Shown: positions 10,401 to 18,573 of the stretch, piece after piece
How positions within the stretch are numbered: position 1 is the stretch's first letter
How the letters are laid out: each line of letters opens with the position of its first letter
Position numbers and translations under genes: made by a program
Notes under the pieces: model-generated
What the model was told of the DNA's origin: nothing
The model's database searches: none
The model's input: only the letters and a program-made list of their open reading frames with translations
Virus record (IMG/VR): IMGVR_UViG_3300025168_000138
Span: 1-48,840 of that record
Origin: a virus
Strand: one strand, 5' to 3'
DNA: 48,840 nt

Positions 10401-12779
10401 ATTTTAATAGGTAATGAATACAGTGCAATAAATTCTAGGGAACAGCCTAGATTGTTAACTCAAAAAGCAAAAACATATTTAGCTGGTGATACTATATTTG
10501 AGGGAGAACCTTTAGGGTTTGGATCTAAACTTTTTAATGAGTTTGGTGAAAGCTCTGTAGTATTTGGATTAAAAGATAACCACGAACTTCCAGTAACTTC
10601 AGCACAAAACAGACTTTATAATACAACAGGGTGGCCACACGGAAATAGTTTTCCTGATGCAGGGCAATATGGGGTAATAGGTCAAGGACTTCCAGTATTA
10701 ACAAATCCATTGCCGTGGGCAGGAACTGGAGGAGGCGTAAAAAGTCAAAACTTTGTTGCTAATTTAAAAGCATTTAAAACTGATGTATATAAATCTATTG
10801 ATAGTCAAGACTTAGTGTGGACAGGGTTTGAAGTTTTAGGAGATGATTTAGAAAATTTTGTAATAAGAAATAATTCTTTACAAGGTACGGGAGATACAGT
10901 AGACATAGTTCCAGAGGGTATATTTGGAGGAGACACATACTTGTGTAGATATGGGGTTGCTACAGGATTAAAGCCTAGTAATCCAAATCAAAAGTCTAAT
11001 CCAGAAAGAGCAGTAAGTTATCATATAGTAGAAAGCTCAGATAATATAAACTTTAGACATACACAAGATTCTGACAGTATGTATTTTCCAGGAACACCTG
11101 CAAGAAAATTATTAGAATATGTAGGTATTAAAGACTTTTCTAGTTTAGATAACTCTCGATATAATGATAATTATTCTGAGTTAAATATTATTAGATCTCC
11201 ATTTCCATTACCTTTAAGTCAATCTTTAAGAGAAGATTTTCCTACAAGAACACATAGAAGTGCAAAAGCAGACACTACAAGTTTAATAGATAACTATAGA
11301 ATATTCTTAGCTAATCAATTTAAAGACTTACCTAAGAACAGAGGAGATCTTTGGACACTGTCTTCTTTTAATAATTTAATATACTTCCACATGCAGGAAA
11401 GTTTATTTGCAGCTAAGGGTAAACAATCTCTGCAAATGAAAGATGGTAGTGAGTCTTTTGTAGGTAGTGGAGATATATTCCAACAAGAGCCTGATGAAAT
11501 AATACAAACATCAGGAGGTTATGCGGGCACTAGTTCTCAGTGGGCAGCATTAACTACAAGATATGGGTATTTCTTTGTAGATAAAGAGTCTCGTAAAGTA
11601 TTTTTAATGGGTCAGCAATTACAAGAGATAAGCGCTATTGGTATGGAGGCGTGGTTTAAAGATAACCTTAAGTTTGAGTTAGAAGACTATGGTCTTAAAA
11701 ATGATTATGACAATCCTATATTAGGGATGGGATATACTTCTATTTGGGATCCTAAAAACAGAAGAATTATATTAACTAAAAGAGAGTTTAAACCTACACA
11801 AGCTTTTAAAGATGGTTGGAATGCATCAGTACTTAGTTTACCTTGTCAGTCTTATGCTGATGGTCTTATTAGATATAACTCAAATAAAAAAGTATATCAA
11901 ATATGGGGACAAACTATGAGTTCAGGCCCTACTAATTGTGCATGGACAGATTTAGAATTTAGTTGTACTTCAGGATACTTTGATTGTGTAGGATGGACTA
12001 TATCATATACACCAGAAGCAAATACTTGGACTAGTTTTCATGACTATATACCATATATATATTTTAATACTTCTACAGATTTTTATTCTTTAACTGATAA
12101 ATATGCTAGACCTGTAGTAGCAGCTACTAGTGGTACAACTTATGGTAATGCAGGTATATGGAAACATAACTCAGAAACAAACAGAGGTATACTTTATCAA
12201 GAGAATACTGCAAACACAATGTTAAATAATGATTGGATAAACTTAGTAAACTATTATTTATTTGAAGTAGAGTTTATACATAATGAAGTTAAATCAACTG
12301 ATACTTTAATTTCTAATTTAAGTTATACTTTAGAAACATTTAATCAAAGTAATATAAGTGTTTTAGAACATGGCTTTACAGATTTCTTATTATACAACAC
12401 AATGCAAGTATCAGGTACTACAGAATTAGAGTATATGATAAATACAAGAAGGGTAGGTAATAGTTGGACTATTAATAAGTTTAGAGATATGGCTGCATTA
12501 AGTACAAGTACAGATACTTATTATATGTCAGCTAATACTAACCTATTAGGAGGAACAAATACAGGAACTGTAACAACTTCTGATACAAATAACATGTTTA
12601 ACGTTGATGGTATGAGCGAAACTGTAAACACATCTTATATAGATTTAAACAAATCATGGGATAAACAAAGAAAGTTTACAGATAAATGGGTAGGAATTAG
12701 ACTAATATGTGATAATAAACAAAATAATTTACTAAATTTGTATTCTACATCTGTAGGTGCAAGAAAGGTACACAGATAA
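7437..12779 (+). CDS. Giant tail nozzle / muzzle-like protein
   Basis: A 1780-residue protein. The N-terminus (DTAHIDQPEGTWRYAKNAVI, then KGSLSNEGGTELAG) matches the conserved opening of large tail-hub or nozzle proteins in crAss-like phages, where a 'D-QP-GTYRYAxNA...GSLSNExG' signature is typical. The rest is dominated by beta structure with many Trp, Tyr and Asn residues, as in beta-propeller nozzle proteins. There are scattered Cys residues around 730-780, and no membrane segment or catalytic motif. I infer that it forms the distal tail through which DNA and cargo leave. It overlaps the upstream ring-like gene by one base and is followed by the cargo-type genes. The exact structural name is uncertain. 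Confidence 0.6.
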   Translation: MDKRFIKGLFKDTAHIDQPEGTWRYAKNAVINNKKGSLSNEGGTELAGHLGEALVTGAQNDKVLGKIEVNDNKVILFVKNVVSNTGRSEIGVWENNKYTILYNPNPPLDLNFQESNPIQGTFKIDAKGDLVVYFTDDLNPPRAFNVDRQIRESGTNVGKLYGFTPNNIELLNLFPHAGSVPHVELEDLITHQASILEGGGLLTAVYYLALAYVDDDYVATNFVTVSNPISIVEEFDFTTPTNKKDGAKEGSQTTKAIKWAITNLNTDYKYLKPVVIRKMGDATEGFKLNDIEVTTNNTTVTFSGIEGTSPASVEDVIIDTISYEKAKTIQQLDNVLYLGNLTSGQDLGFQKYANNIKLHSVTKTIENFDEYYATVDGLNTGFARSRVNEFNGAVQNVDNTKSYRYQPNIFKYKGYMRDEVYAFYIAFVMKDGSMSYAYHIPGRKPILPVETNSAGQGQAGDLWTDIGKLNPEYAKNFHFLDRVILSPGASFNQHRQMNYWENATETYPNTEDYEVYNGNTQAAPIQGEKVRHHHFPSNKNSNRKSIIGSNCETADATSVPLAQKSWDGVELTFQWDQDTDGAAQINESTWTKYRFNDDKNAPNFPVLGINGVAGPLFNPTDAINALWNRKEFTADQKMTVEVAWNVWFEQDGGTMGDVKTRLMTTSTALGSGPTEVNFDTITQFGTGNCGSTRLDFNRQTTLVTIDLEPGEKIWLETMEISSGNDHCFQANHQSTSGKSQIDCSPGLDNHYGIDCFNNSPEMNCKSWIAFSISSQAQAIPNNEYSDAKISHDVDILGIQLSDIKIPEEIANKVQGFRIYYANRNHADKTILGQSILIPSTQHNAQIGICQESNNNTDALKILNTLKNEKENFWSIDPFGKSITNYPKYPSMQIASGSTVNTITDDFGYKVFSFHDFNLLRSHNSIASATHIDLQYKVRNFAWNGPRIEQEKKMVSYIENNVSSQIDEIVQEWGWDADFNCYPQEIKSCILIGNEYSAINSREQPRLLTQKAKTYLAGDTIFEGEPLGFGSKLFNEFGESSVVFGLKDNHELPVTSAQNRLYNTTGWPHGNSFPDAGQYGVIGQGLPVLTNPLPWAGTGGGVKSQNFVANLKAFKTDVYKSIDSQDLVWTGFEVLGDDLENFVIRNNSLQGTGDTVDIVPEGIFGGDTYLCRYGVATGLKPSNPNQKSNPERAVSYHIVESSDNINFRHTQDSDSMYFPGTPARKLLEYVGIKDFSSLDNSRYNDNYSELNIIRSPFPLPLSQSLREDFPTRTHRSAKADTTSLIDNYRIFLANQFKDLPKNRGDLWTLSSFNNLIYFHMQESLFAAKGKQSLQMKDGSESFVGSGDIFQQEPDEIIQTSGGYAGTSSQWAALTTRYGYFFVDKESRKVFLMGQQLQEISAIGMEAWFKDNLKFELEDYGLKNDYDNPILGMGYTSIWDPKNRRIILTKREFKPTQAFKDGWNASVLSLPCQSYADGLIRYNSNKKVYQIWGQTMSSGPTNCAWTDLEFSCTSGYFDCVGWTISYTPEANTWTSFHDYIPYIYFNTSTDFYSLTDKYARPVVAATSGTTYGNAGIWKHNSETNRGILYQENTANTMLNNDWINLVNYYLFEVEFIHNEVKSTDTLISNLSYTLETFNQSNISVLEHGFTDFLLYNTMQVSGTTELEYMINTRRVGNSWTINKFRDMAALSTSTDTYYMSANTNLLGGTNTGTVTTSDTNNMFNVDGMSETVNTSYIDLNKSWDKQRKFTDKWVGIRLICDNKQNNLLNLYSTSVGARKVHR

Positions 12780-12780
12780 T

Positions 12781-13842
12781 ATGGCAAAAAAATTAAGAAA
12801 AAAGATACATAAAAAAAATAAGTACTCTGTAGGAGGTACAATGTATGATACTAATACTATACCTGTAGGACTACAAACTAAAAACTTAGTAGCAGAAGAA
12901 AGTAATCCACAAGTACTTGCAAATAAAGAAAAGGCGCTTGAGGCAGAAAAAGCATCATTAGCAACTAACGCTTCAAACGCAGTAAATACAATTGAAGAAA
13001 ATCAAGAGACAGCAGATCAAAACATAGAAGCTGCAGCAGCTGCAAGTGAGGGACAAGCAGATGCTATTGTAAATACTGCAAAAACACTTGGAGATAAATT
13101 TGTAAAACCACAAGATAGAACTAATCCTTTTTCAAGTGCAGTAGAAGCTTATAAAGGAGTAAAAACAGCTAACCTAGCTGCAAAAGCTACACAATTTGAT
13201 GCAAGCATAGGTATGAATGTTTTAAAAAAAGGAGCTACAGATCAATTAATAAAAAACGCACCTAAAGGAGCTTCGTTTGCATCTGATGCTATAACAGGTA
13301 AAACAATAGTTACTAGTGCATCAGGAGAAGTACTTAAACAAGGTAGTTCTATAGGAGCAGGTTTAAAAAACTTTGCAACATCAGGAGCAGGTATAGGAAC
13401 TATAGCAAGTCTAGCAGGAGCAGGAGTTAGTAAAGTAGCAGATGATAAAGATGCTACCACACTGACGCTTGGAGAAGGCTCAGGTAAAGTACTGTCTGGT
13501 ATTGGAACTGGGCTAGGTGCCGCAGCATTAACAGGAATGGCTTTAGGTAGTGCAGTGCCTGTTTTAGGTAATATAGTTGGAGGAGTTTTAGGAGCAGGGT
13601 ATGGTTTATTTAAAGGTCTTGCTGGAAGAAATAAAGCAAGGAAACTACAAGCAGAACAACAGAAAGAAGAGGATGCTTTTGTATCAAAAACTAATACATC
13701 TACAGCAAAGAGATTTGGATCTCAACTATCTAGTGTACAAGCAGCAAAGCTAAAAGCAAAAACATTTTCTGGGTACAACCAAGGTTTTAACACATTACAA
13801 GCAAAGATGGGCGGATTAAAACTAGGAATGCCTAGATATTAA
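12781..13842 (+). CDS. Gly/Ala-rich hydrophobic virion protein (cargo-type)
   Basis: A 353-residue protein. I chose the ATG at 12781, one base after the upstream stop, because its product begins with a basic MAKKLRKKIHKK followed by KYSVGGTMYD; an in-frame ATG at 12757 would only add eight residues that overlap the nozzle gene. After the N-terminal GG motif come an Ala/Glu-rich helical stretch, then long Gly/Ala hydrophobic segments (about residues 195-215 and 235-280, for example VPVLGNIVGGVLGAGYGLF), and a C-terminus ending KMGGLKLGMPRY. The hydrophobic glycine-rich part suggests membrane insertion during DNA ejection, like an internal core protein. This is inference. Confidence 0.5.
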   Translation: MAKKLRKKIHKKNKYSVGGTMYDTNTIPVGLQTKNLVAEESNPQVLANKEKALEAEKASLATNASNAVNTIEENQETADQNIEAAAAASEGQADAIVNTAKTLGDKFVKPQDRTNPFSSAVEAYKGVKTANLAAKATQFDASIGMNVLKKGATDQLIKNAPKGASFASDAITGKTIVTSASGEVLKQGSSIGAGLKNFATSGAGIGTIASLAGAGVSKVADDKDATTLTLGEGSGKVLSGIGTGLGAAALTGMALGSAVPVLGNIVGGVLGAGYGLFKGLAGRNKARKLQAEQQKEEDAFVSKTNTSTAKRFGSQLSSVQAAKLKAKTFSGYNQGFNTLQAKMGGLKLGMPRY

Positions 13843-13854
13843 AAATATAATACA

Positions 13855-16038
13855 ATGAAAGAAAACATACTAAATAGAATACAAAAATATTATACAGGAG
13901 GACCTCCTGATACAAGCAAAGGATTTTCTTTAGCAATGAAAGGACTTAAACCTCTTTTTACTGGGGCTGCATCTAGAAGTTTAGGCCCTCTTAGTTTAAT
14001 GTTAGGAGCAGGTAAATTAAATGCAAATGAGTATAACAATTCTTCTAACCCTGTAACAATGCCTAGCGGTAATATTATGGATAATATAATGACAGCTTTA
14101 CCTGAAGGATCTTCTGAAGTAAATGTAGATAGTGTTAATACAGAGCTAGGAAACATTATGAATCCTTATAAGAGACAAATGGGAGGAGTAGAACCATTAC
14201 CAGGAGGAGTGATGGCCCCTATACCAGGAAGTGATGCAGTAGAGTTTGTGGGCAATAAACATGATGAATCAGGTATGGGATCAAATAGTGGTATTATGTT
14301 AGATCAACAAACAGAAGTAGAAGGAGGAGAAACTATGGATGAAGTTGTAATGAATAAAGGAGGAGCAAGAGATTATTTCTTTTCTGATCATTTAAAGAAG
14401 GGGGGTATGTCATATGCACAACACCATAAAAACATATTACAAAATGGAGGAGGACAGCAAGAGATTAACATGCTAGCAAAGCTGCAAGAGAAGGCTGCTA
14501 ATAGAGATCCTAAACAAGTAGCTAAACTAGGAGGTGTAGTTAAATATGAAGAGGGAGGACTATCTGATTTAGAAAAAGCAAAACGATTAACCTTTATGCT
14601 GCAAAATAATCCTGAATATACTATAGGGGCAAACAATCTTTTAAATGAGTCTGGTGTACAACCACCTCTTCCTTTTGGTCAACGTTTTGATCTTCCAAGT
14701 AAACAAGACTTAGAATCAATTTATAGTGCATACCAAAGACAAAGACAAATTAACGAAGCAACTCCATACAATACAACTACTTATGGTCCTAATTTTTCTC
14801 CTCAAAATTTAACAGTACCTCCTAATAATATGGGATTAACTCCTATAGGAGGTAACTTTGCTCCAAATGTAAACTATGGTGGAAATAATCCATTAGATCT
14901 TGATAGACGTACGAGAGAACAAATACAACCTATAGATCTACAGCCTAGAGATCTACAGCAGATACCTAATGAAATGCCTGAACAGGAATTAGCGCAGAGT
15001 ACTGATATTAATAAAGGAATACCTAAATTTATTTCTGCAGGACCAGGAAGAATGGATTACATAAAAAATCCTGATTACTTTGAGCCTTATGAACCTTCAG
15101 CTTTAAATGATGCAGGTGTTGTAGGCATGTCACAAGAAGAAGTAGATTTAGCTGGAGGCATTGACAATACTTATGATGCATATTTAGCTAGGACACAAAT
15201 GTCAGGAGAAATACCAGAAGGAGGAGTATTATCTGAGAAAAAATATAACAGACAACAAAAAATAGCTGCGAGAAAATTAAATAGAAAACTAAATCCAGGC
15301 ATGCCTCAAGCAGCAAAGATAGGATTAGCTGCAGCATTTATACCAACTATTGGAGCAATGCTTACTAAACAAAAAGATCTAGAAAAATTTGAATATACTC
15401 CTGGATTTGAAAGTCCTATAGTAGCAGGAAGAGTTAAAGGTCAAGTATATGATGCACCTAATCAAAATGAAGCAAGAGCTAGATTAGCTAGTGCTTATAC
15501 AGGAGAACAAAGATTTTTAGATACTTCAGGAGCGGGTTCAAGTGCTTTTGCTAATAGACAAGCTTTGTTTGCTAAAAAATTACAAGCAGAAGGAACATTA
15601 GGAGCACAAGAATCTAAAGATCAAATAACAGCTGAGAACTTAACTAAAAAAAGTGCAGAACAAGCAGAAGCTAGAAATGTACAAAATGAATTAACAGCTG
15701 CAACTACAAATGCACAATTAATACAAAGAGAAGCAGACAGAAGAGCAGCAGTTGATAATGCTAATGTAACGGCAAAAAACATGAGAGAGAGTGAGAAAAT
15801 TAGTAATAGAATGGCAATTTTAAATACACTAGGTCAAGGCATAGGAACAGTAATGGGAGATAAAATGGCATATGCATCACAGGAAAGAATGGCTAAAGCA
15901 ATTGGTTCAGATGGTATATACCAAAGAGATATATTATCTAAGTATTTAGCAAAGCAAAATCCTAATCTGTCTCCTGACGAGATTAATCTTCTGACAATAG
16001 AAACATTAAATAACTTGCAAGCAAATAAAAAGAATTAA
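13855..16038 (+). CDS. GG-motif virion protein (cargo-type)
   Basis: A 727-residue protein of unknown family. The N-terminus is basic-aromatic followed by GG (IQKYYTGGPPD). Several similar motifs recur in the first 240 residues (KRQMGGVEPLPGG, LKKGGMSYA, VAKLGGVVKYEEGG). Residues 250-470 are Pro/Asn/Gln-rich and probably flexible. A hydrophobic segment lies near 485-500 (KIGLAAAFIPTIGAML), and the C-terminal third is Ala/Gln/Glu-rich and helical. No catalytic motif is seen. Its place between the nozzle-like gene and the polymerase cluster suggests an internal or ejected protein. It is separated from its neighbours by 12 and 0 bases. Confidence 0.45.
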   Translation: MKENILNRIQKYYTGGPPDTSKGFSLAMKGLKPLFTGAASRSLGPLSLMLGAGKLNANEYNNSSNPVTMPSGNIMDNIMTALPEGSSEVNVDSVNTELGNIMNPYKRQMGGVEPLPGGVMAPIPGSDAVEFVGNKHDESGMGSNSGIMLDQQTEVEGGETMDEVVMNKGGARDYFFSDHLKKGGMSYAQHHKNILQNGGGQQEINMLAKLQEKAANRDPKQVAKLGGVVKYEEGGLSDLEKAKRLTFMLQNNPEYTIGANNLLNESGVQPPLPFGQRFDLPSKQDLESIYSAYQRQRQINEATPYNTTTYGPNFSPQNLTVPPNNMGLTPIGGNFAPNVNYGGNNPLDLDRRTREQIQPIDLQPRDLQQIPNEMPEQELAQSTDINKGIPKFISAGPGRMDYIKNPDYFEPYEPSALNDAGVVGMSQEEVDLAGGIDNTYDAYLARTQMSGEIPEGGVLSEKKYNRQQKIAARKLNRKLNPGMPQAAKIGLAAAFIPTIGAMLTKQKDLEKFEYTPGFESPIVAGRVKGQVYDAPNQNEARARLASAYTGEQRFLDTSGAGSSAFANRQALFAKKLQAEGTLGAQESKDQITAENLTKKSAEQAEARNVQNELTAATTNAQLIQREADRRAAVDNANVTAKNMRESEKISNRMAILNTLGQGIGTVMGDKMAYASQERMAKAIGSDGIYQRDILSKYLAKQNPNLSPDEINLLTIETLNNLQANKKN

Positions 16039-18570
16039 ATGGCAAAATACGAACTACAACCTATTCAATCAATGTACAGAGACACAGGATCTGTGCAGGT
16101 TAATCAAATGAAAAGACAAGAGTTTTTAGCTAACATTCAAGCTGATAACGCTTTATCAACTTCTGTTATGAACATGGAAGCTATGGATGAAGACTTTGAA
16201 GGTATGAACTCCCTTGCAGATAAATATAATAATAACATTGCGCAGAGAGGGCAAAGAAAAGATTATGAAAATTTAGGGATGTCTATAAACAGAGATGCTA
16301 TGGATTTTGTTAAAGATTATACTCCTTATAAAAAAAGTTTAGATTACTTTCAAGCTTATAAAAAAAGTCTAGAAGAAGCTTATAAAGAAGGAAAAATAAC
16401 TGCAGCAACGAAAGATGGTAGACTAGCTCAATCTAGAGCTAATTATAAAGGAATTCAAACAACACCTTCAGGAACTATTGATCAAGACTCTTACTTTAAG
16501 GGAAAAGGATTTTCAAATGATGTTGATATAAATGCAGCTATTCAAAAAGAGTTTAGTGATACAGATATTAGAAAAATGGATTTAAGAGAGATAGACACTT
16601 TAGTTGATGCTAAGTTTATTAATGCATTTGATGAAAAGGCAGGAAAGATTGTTTGGAATATCCAACAAGGAAATATGACTGAAGGAATACCAGCTGCTTT
16701 AGCAAACGAGGTAGTTATGAGAGCACTAAGTAGACCTGATGTTAAAAGCACACTGGCACAGCAAGCAGAGTTAGAAACTTATGATACACAAAATCCAGAA
16801 GAAGCTCTTACTACTGTCTTTGAAAATTATTACTCTAAAATAAATGAGCTTAAGAGTAAAACAGGTTTAAGTAAAGAAGATAAAAAAGTTAATGATGCAG
16901 ACATTGTTTCTTTAGAAAGGTTTGTGGGAGAGTTAGACAAGCTTTCTTCTGATCCTTTAAACGCTTTAAAGAATAATAAATATAATGAGTTACAAGAAAA
17001 AATTAGAACATCATCTATAGATAAATATGCTTATACAAATGTAACAGCTCGTAAAACATATACGTTACTTGATGCTGATGGTGTAGGAAATAAAAATAAC
17101 GCAGTTCCATCTGTAATTCTGGTGGCAGGAGTTCAACCTACTTTAACAGGACAAGTAACAGGAGGCCATACTATGGAATCTATAAATTTATCAATTACTT
17201 CAAACACAGAGATTTTAGAAGAAATAAAAGAAAAATATAGCACTGAAGATGTTAAATTTGATTTAAACCTTTTATATGATGCAGATACTCCTGAAGAGAT
17301 GGAAGCTTTAGTAGAAAATATGAAACTAGGAGAAGCAACAGTAGAAGGCATTGTTAATACAGCAAAACGTACTAGAGATAATATACAGTTAGCAGAGCTG
17401 AGAAAAAGAGAAGCTATGATTTCAACTCTTAATGTAGAAGGAGAAGAAACTTATAATCAAGCATTGTCTAGATTGTATGTTGAAGAGAGTGGAGGACGAA
17501 ACAACGGAAGTCTTCCTACTGGATTCCAATCAGAAAAGTTTGGACCAGATCAAGTGTTTGGAAAAAGGGGTCCTAAGTATGAAGAGATAAAAGACGGTTT
17601 AATATCTTTAGGTGAAATACCACAAGGATCTACTATTGTAGATGCTTTAGATTACTTACAAGCAAGTCAACAAATTCAATCTGCTGAAGGCTATAAACCT
17701 GATGCTAGTAGTGCAGCAGGTATGAATCAAGAAGTACCTATAAAGGGAGATGCATTGTTTTATGCACAAAGACCTGTAATACTAGAAAAACTATTAGGAG
17801 AAATTTATAATGCAAGAGGAGTAGCAGATGAGGTGGATATGAGCGATATATTAGAAGAAGAAGTATATTTTGAACAAATGTTAATTAGACATGCAAACAA
17901 TTTAAAGACTCATGAAGAAGGGGCTGATGCAGAACTTAAAAATAATCAAATTAAATTTGATGCTTTAGTTGATACAAGTTTTGGAATGCTGGAAAAAGAT
18001 GCAAAAGAAGCTCTTCATAAAGTAATAAAAACCGGACTACAAGACAACACTATGGTGTATAATGGTAATGGTGAAAAAATAAGTTTTGCACAGTACGTTG
18101 AAGAAAACTATGACCCAGCTTTTAATAACAAACAAAACTATAAAATATTACCAGATCAATCAGGACTTGTAAATGTTTCTAATCAACAAGGAGAACCAAT
18201 GCTTGCAATAGGTATTCAAAATACAGGGGCTAGTGGTGAGCAAAGTGGTAAGATTGAATGGGTGTTTATAAATGCAGATCAGATGGATGTTGTTACAGGA
18301 CCAGATCGTATTTCTCCTTTAAAAACATATACAAATAGTGTACGATATAAGATGATGACTTTATTCTCTAATGGTGAAGCACACAATGTTTCTAAATGGG
18401 CTCCAGATGTATTTACTAATGTTACGTTTGATTATACTTCATCAACTCCTATAGTAGTTTATACAGACGATAGTAAAACAGAAATATTAAGATCATATGC
18501 TAAAAAAGAAGGATTAGATTATCTTTCAAGTGTTGTAAAAGACAAAGGTCTAGAAAAATACATATACTAA
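16039..18570 (+). CDS. Large helical virion protein (cargo-type)
   Basis: An 843-residue, mostly helical, soluble protein rich in Asp, Glu, Lys and Asn. The N-terminal 120 residues are helical with repeated YKKSL segments (DYTPYKKSLDYFQAYKKSL). A segment near 480 reads LYVEESGGRNNG; it faintly recalls the E-S-G of lytic transglycosylases, but the other motifs of that family are not visible. No membrane segment is seen. The ATG directly follows the upstream stop. Because it immediately precedes the two genes before the polymerase, I infer a capsid cargo protein or an ejection-conduit component; the function remains unknown. Confidence 0.4.
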   Translation: MAKYELQPIQSMYRDTGSVQVNQMKRQEFLANIQADNALSTSVMNMEAMDEDFEGMNSLADKYNNNIAQRGQRKDYENLGMSINRDAMDFVKDYTPYKKSLDYFQAYKKSLEEAYKEGKITAATKDGRLAQSRANYKGIQTTPSGTIDQDSYFKGKGFSNDVDINAAIQKEFSDTDIRKMDLREIDTLVDAKFINAFDEKAGKIVWNIQQGNMTEGIPAALANEVVMRALSRPDVKSTLAQQAELETYDTQNPEEALTTVFENYYSKINELKSKTGLSKEDKKVNDADIVSLERFVGELDKLSSDPLNALKNNKYNELQEKIRTSSIDKYAYTNVTARKTYTLLDADGVGNKNNAVPSVILVAGVQPTLTGQVTGGHTMESINLSITSNTEILEEIKEKYSTEDVKFDLNLLYDADTPEEMEALVENMKLGEATVEGIVNTAKRTRDNIQLAELRKREAMISTLNVEGEETYNQALSRLYVEESGGRNNGSLPTGFQSEKFGPDQVFGKRGPKYEEIKDGLISLGEIPQGSTIVDALDYLQASQQIQSAEGYKPDASSAAGMNQEVPIKGDALFYAQRPVILEKLLGEIYNARGVADEVDMSDILEEEVYFEQMLIRHANNLKTHEEGADAELKNNQIKFDALVDTSFGMLEKDAKEALHKVIKTGLQDNTMVYNGNGEKISFAQYVEENYDPAFNNKQNYKILPDQSGLVNVSNQQGEPMLAIGIQNTGASGEQSGKIEWVFINADQMDVVTGPDRISPLKTYTNSVRYKMMTLFSNGEAHNVSKWAPDVFTNVTFDYTSSTPIVVYTDDSKTEILRSYAKKEGLDYLSSVVKDKGLEKYIY

Positions 18571-18573
18571 TTT

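Noticed and set aside
12757-12780. The earlier ATG at 12757 as the start of the Gly/Ala-rich cargo-type gene.
   Set aside because: It adds eight residues inside the nozzle gene; the ATG at 12781 fits the one-base spacing after the stop and gives a basic start followed by the GG motif.
17480-17580. A lysozyme or transglycosylase domain in the 843-residue protein (EESGGRNNG segment).
   Set aside because: Only a weak E-S-G likeness is seen; none of the other conserved blocks of these enzymes follow.
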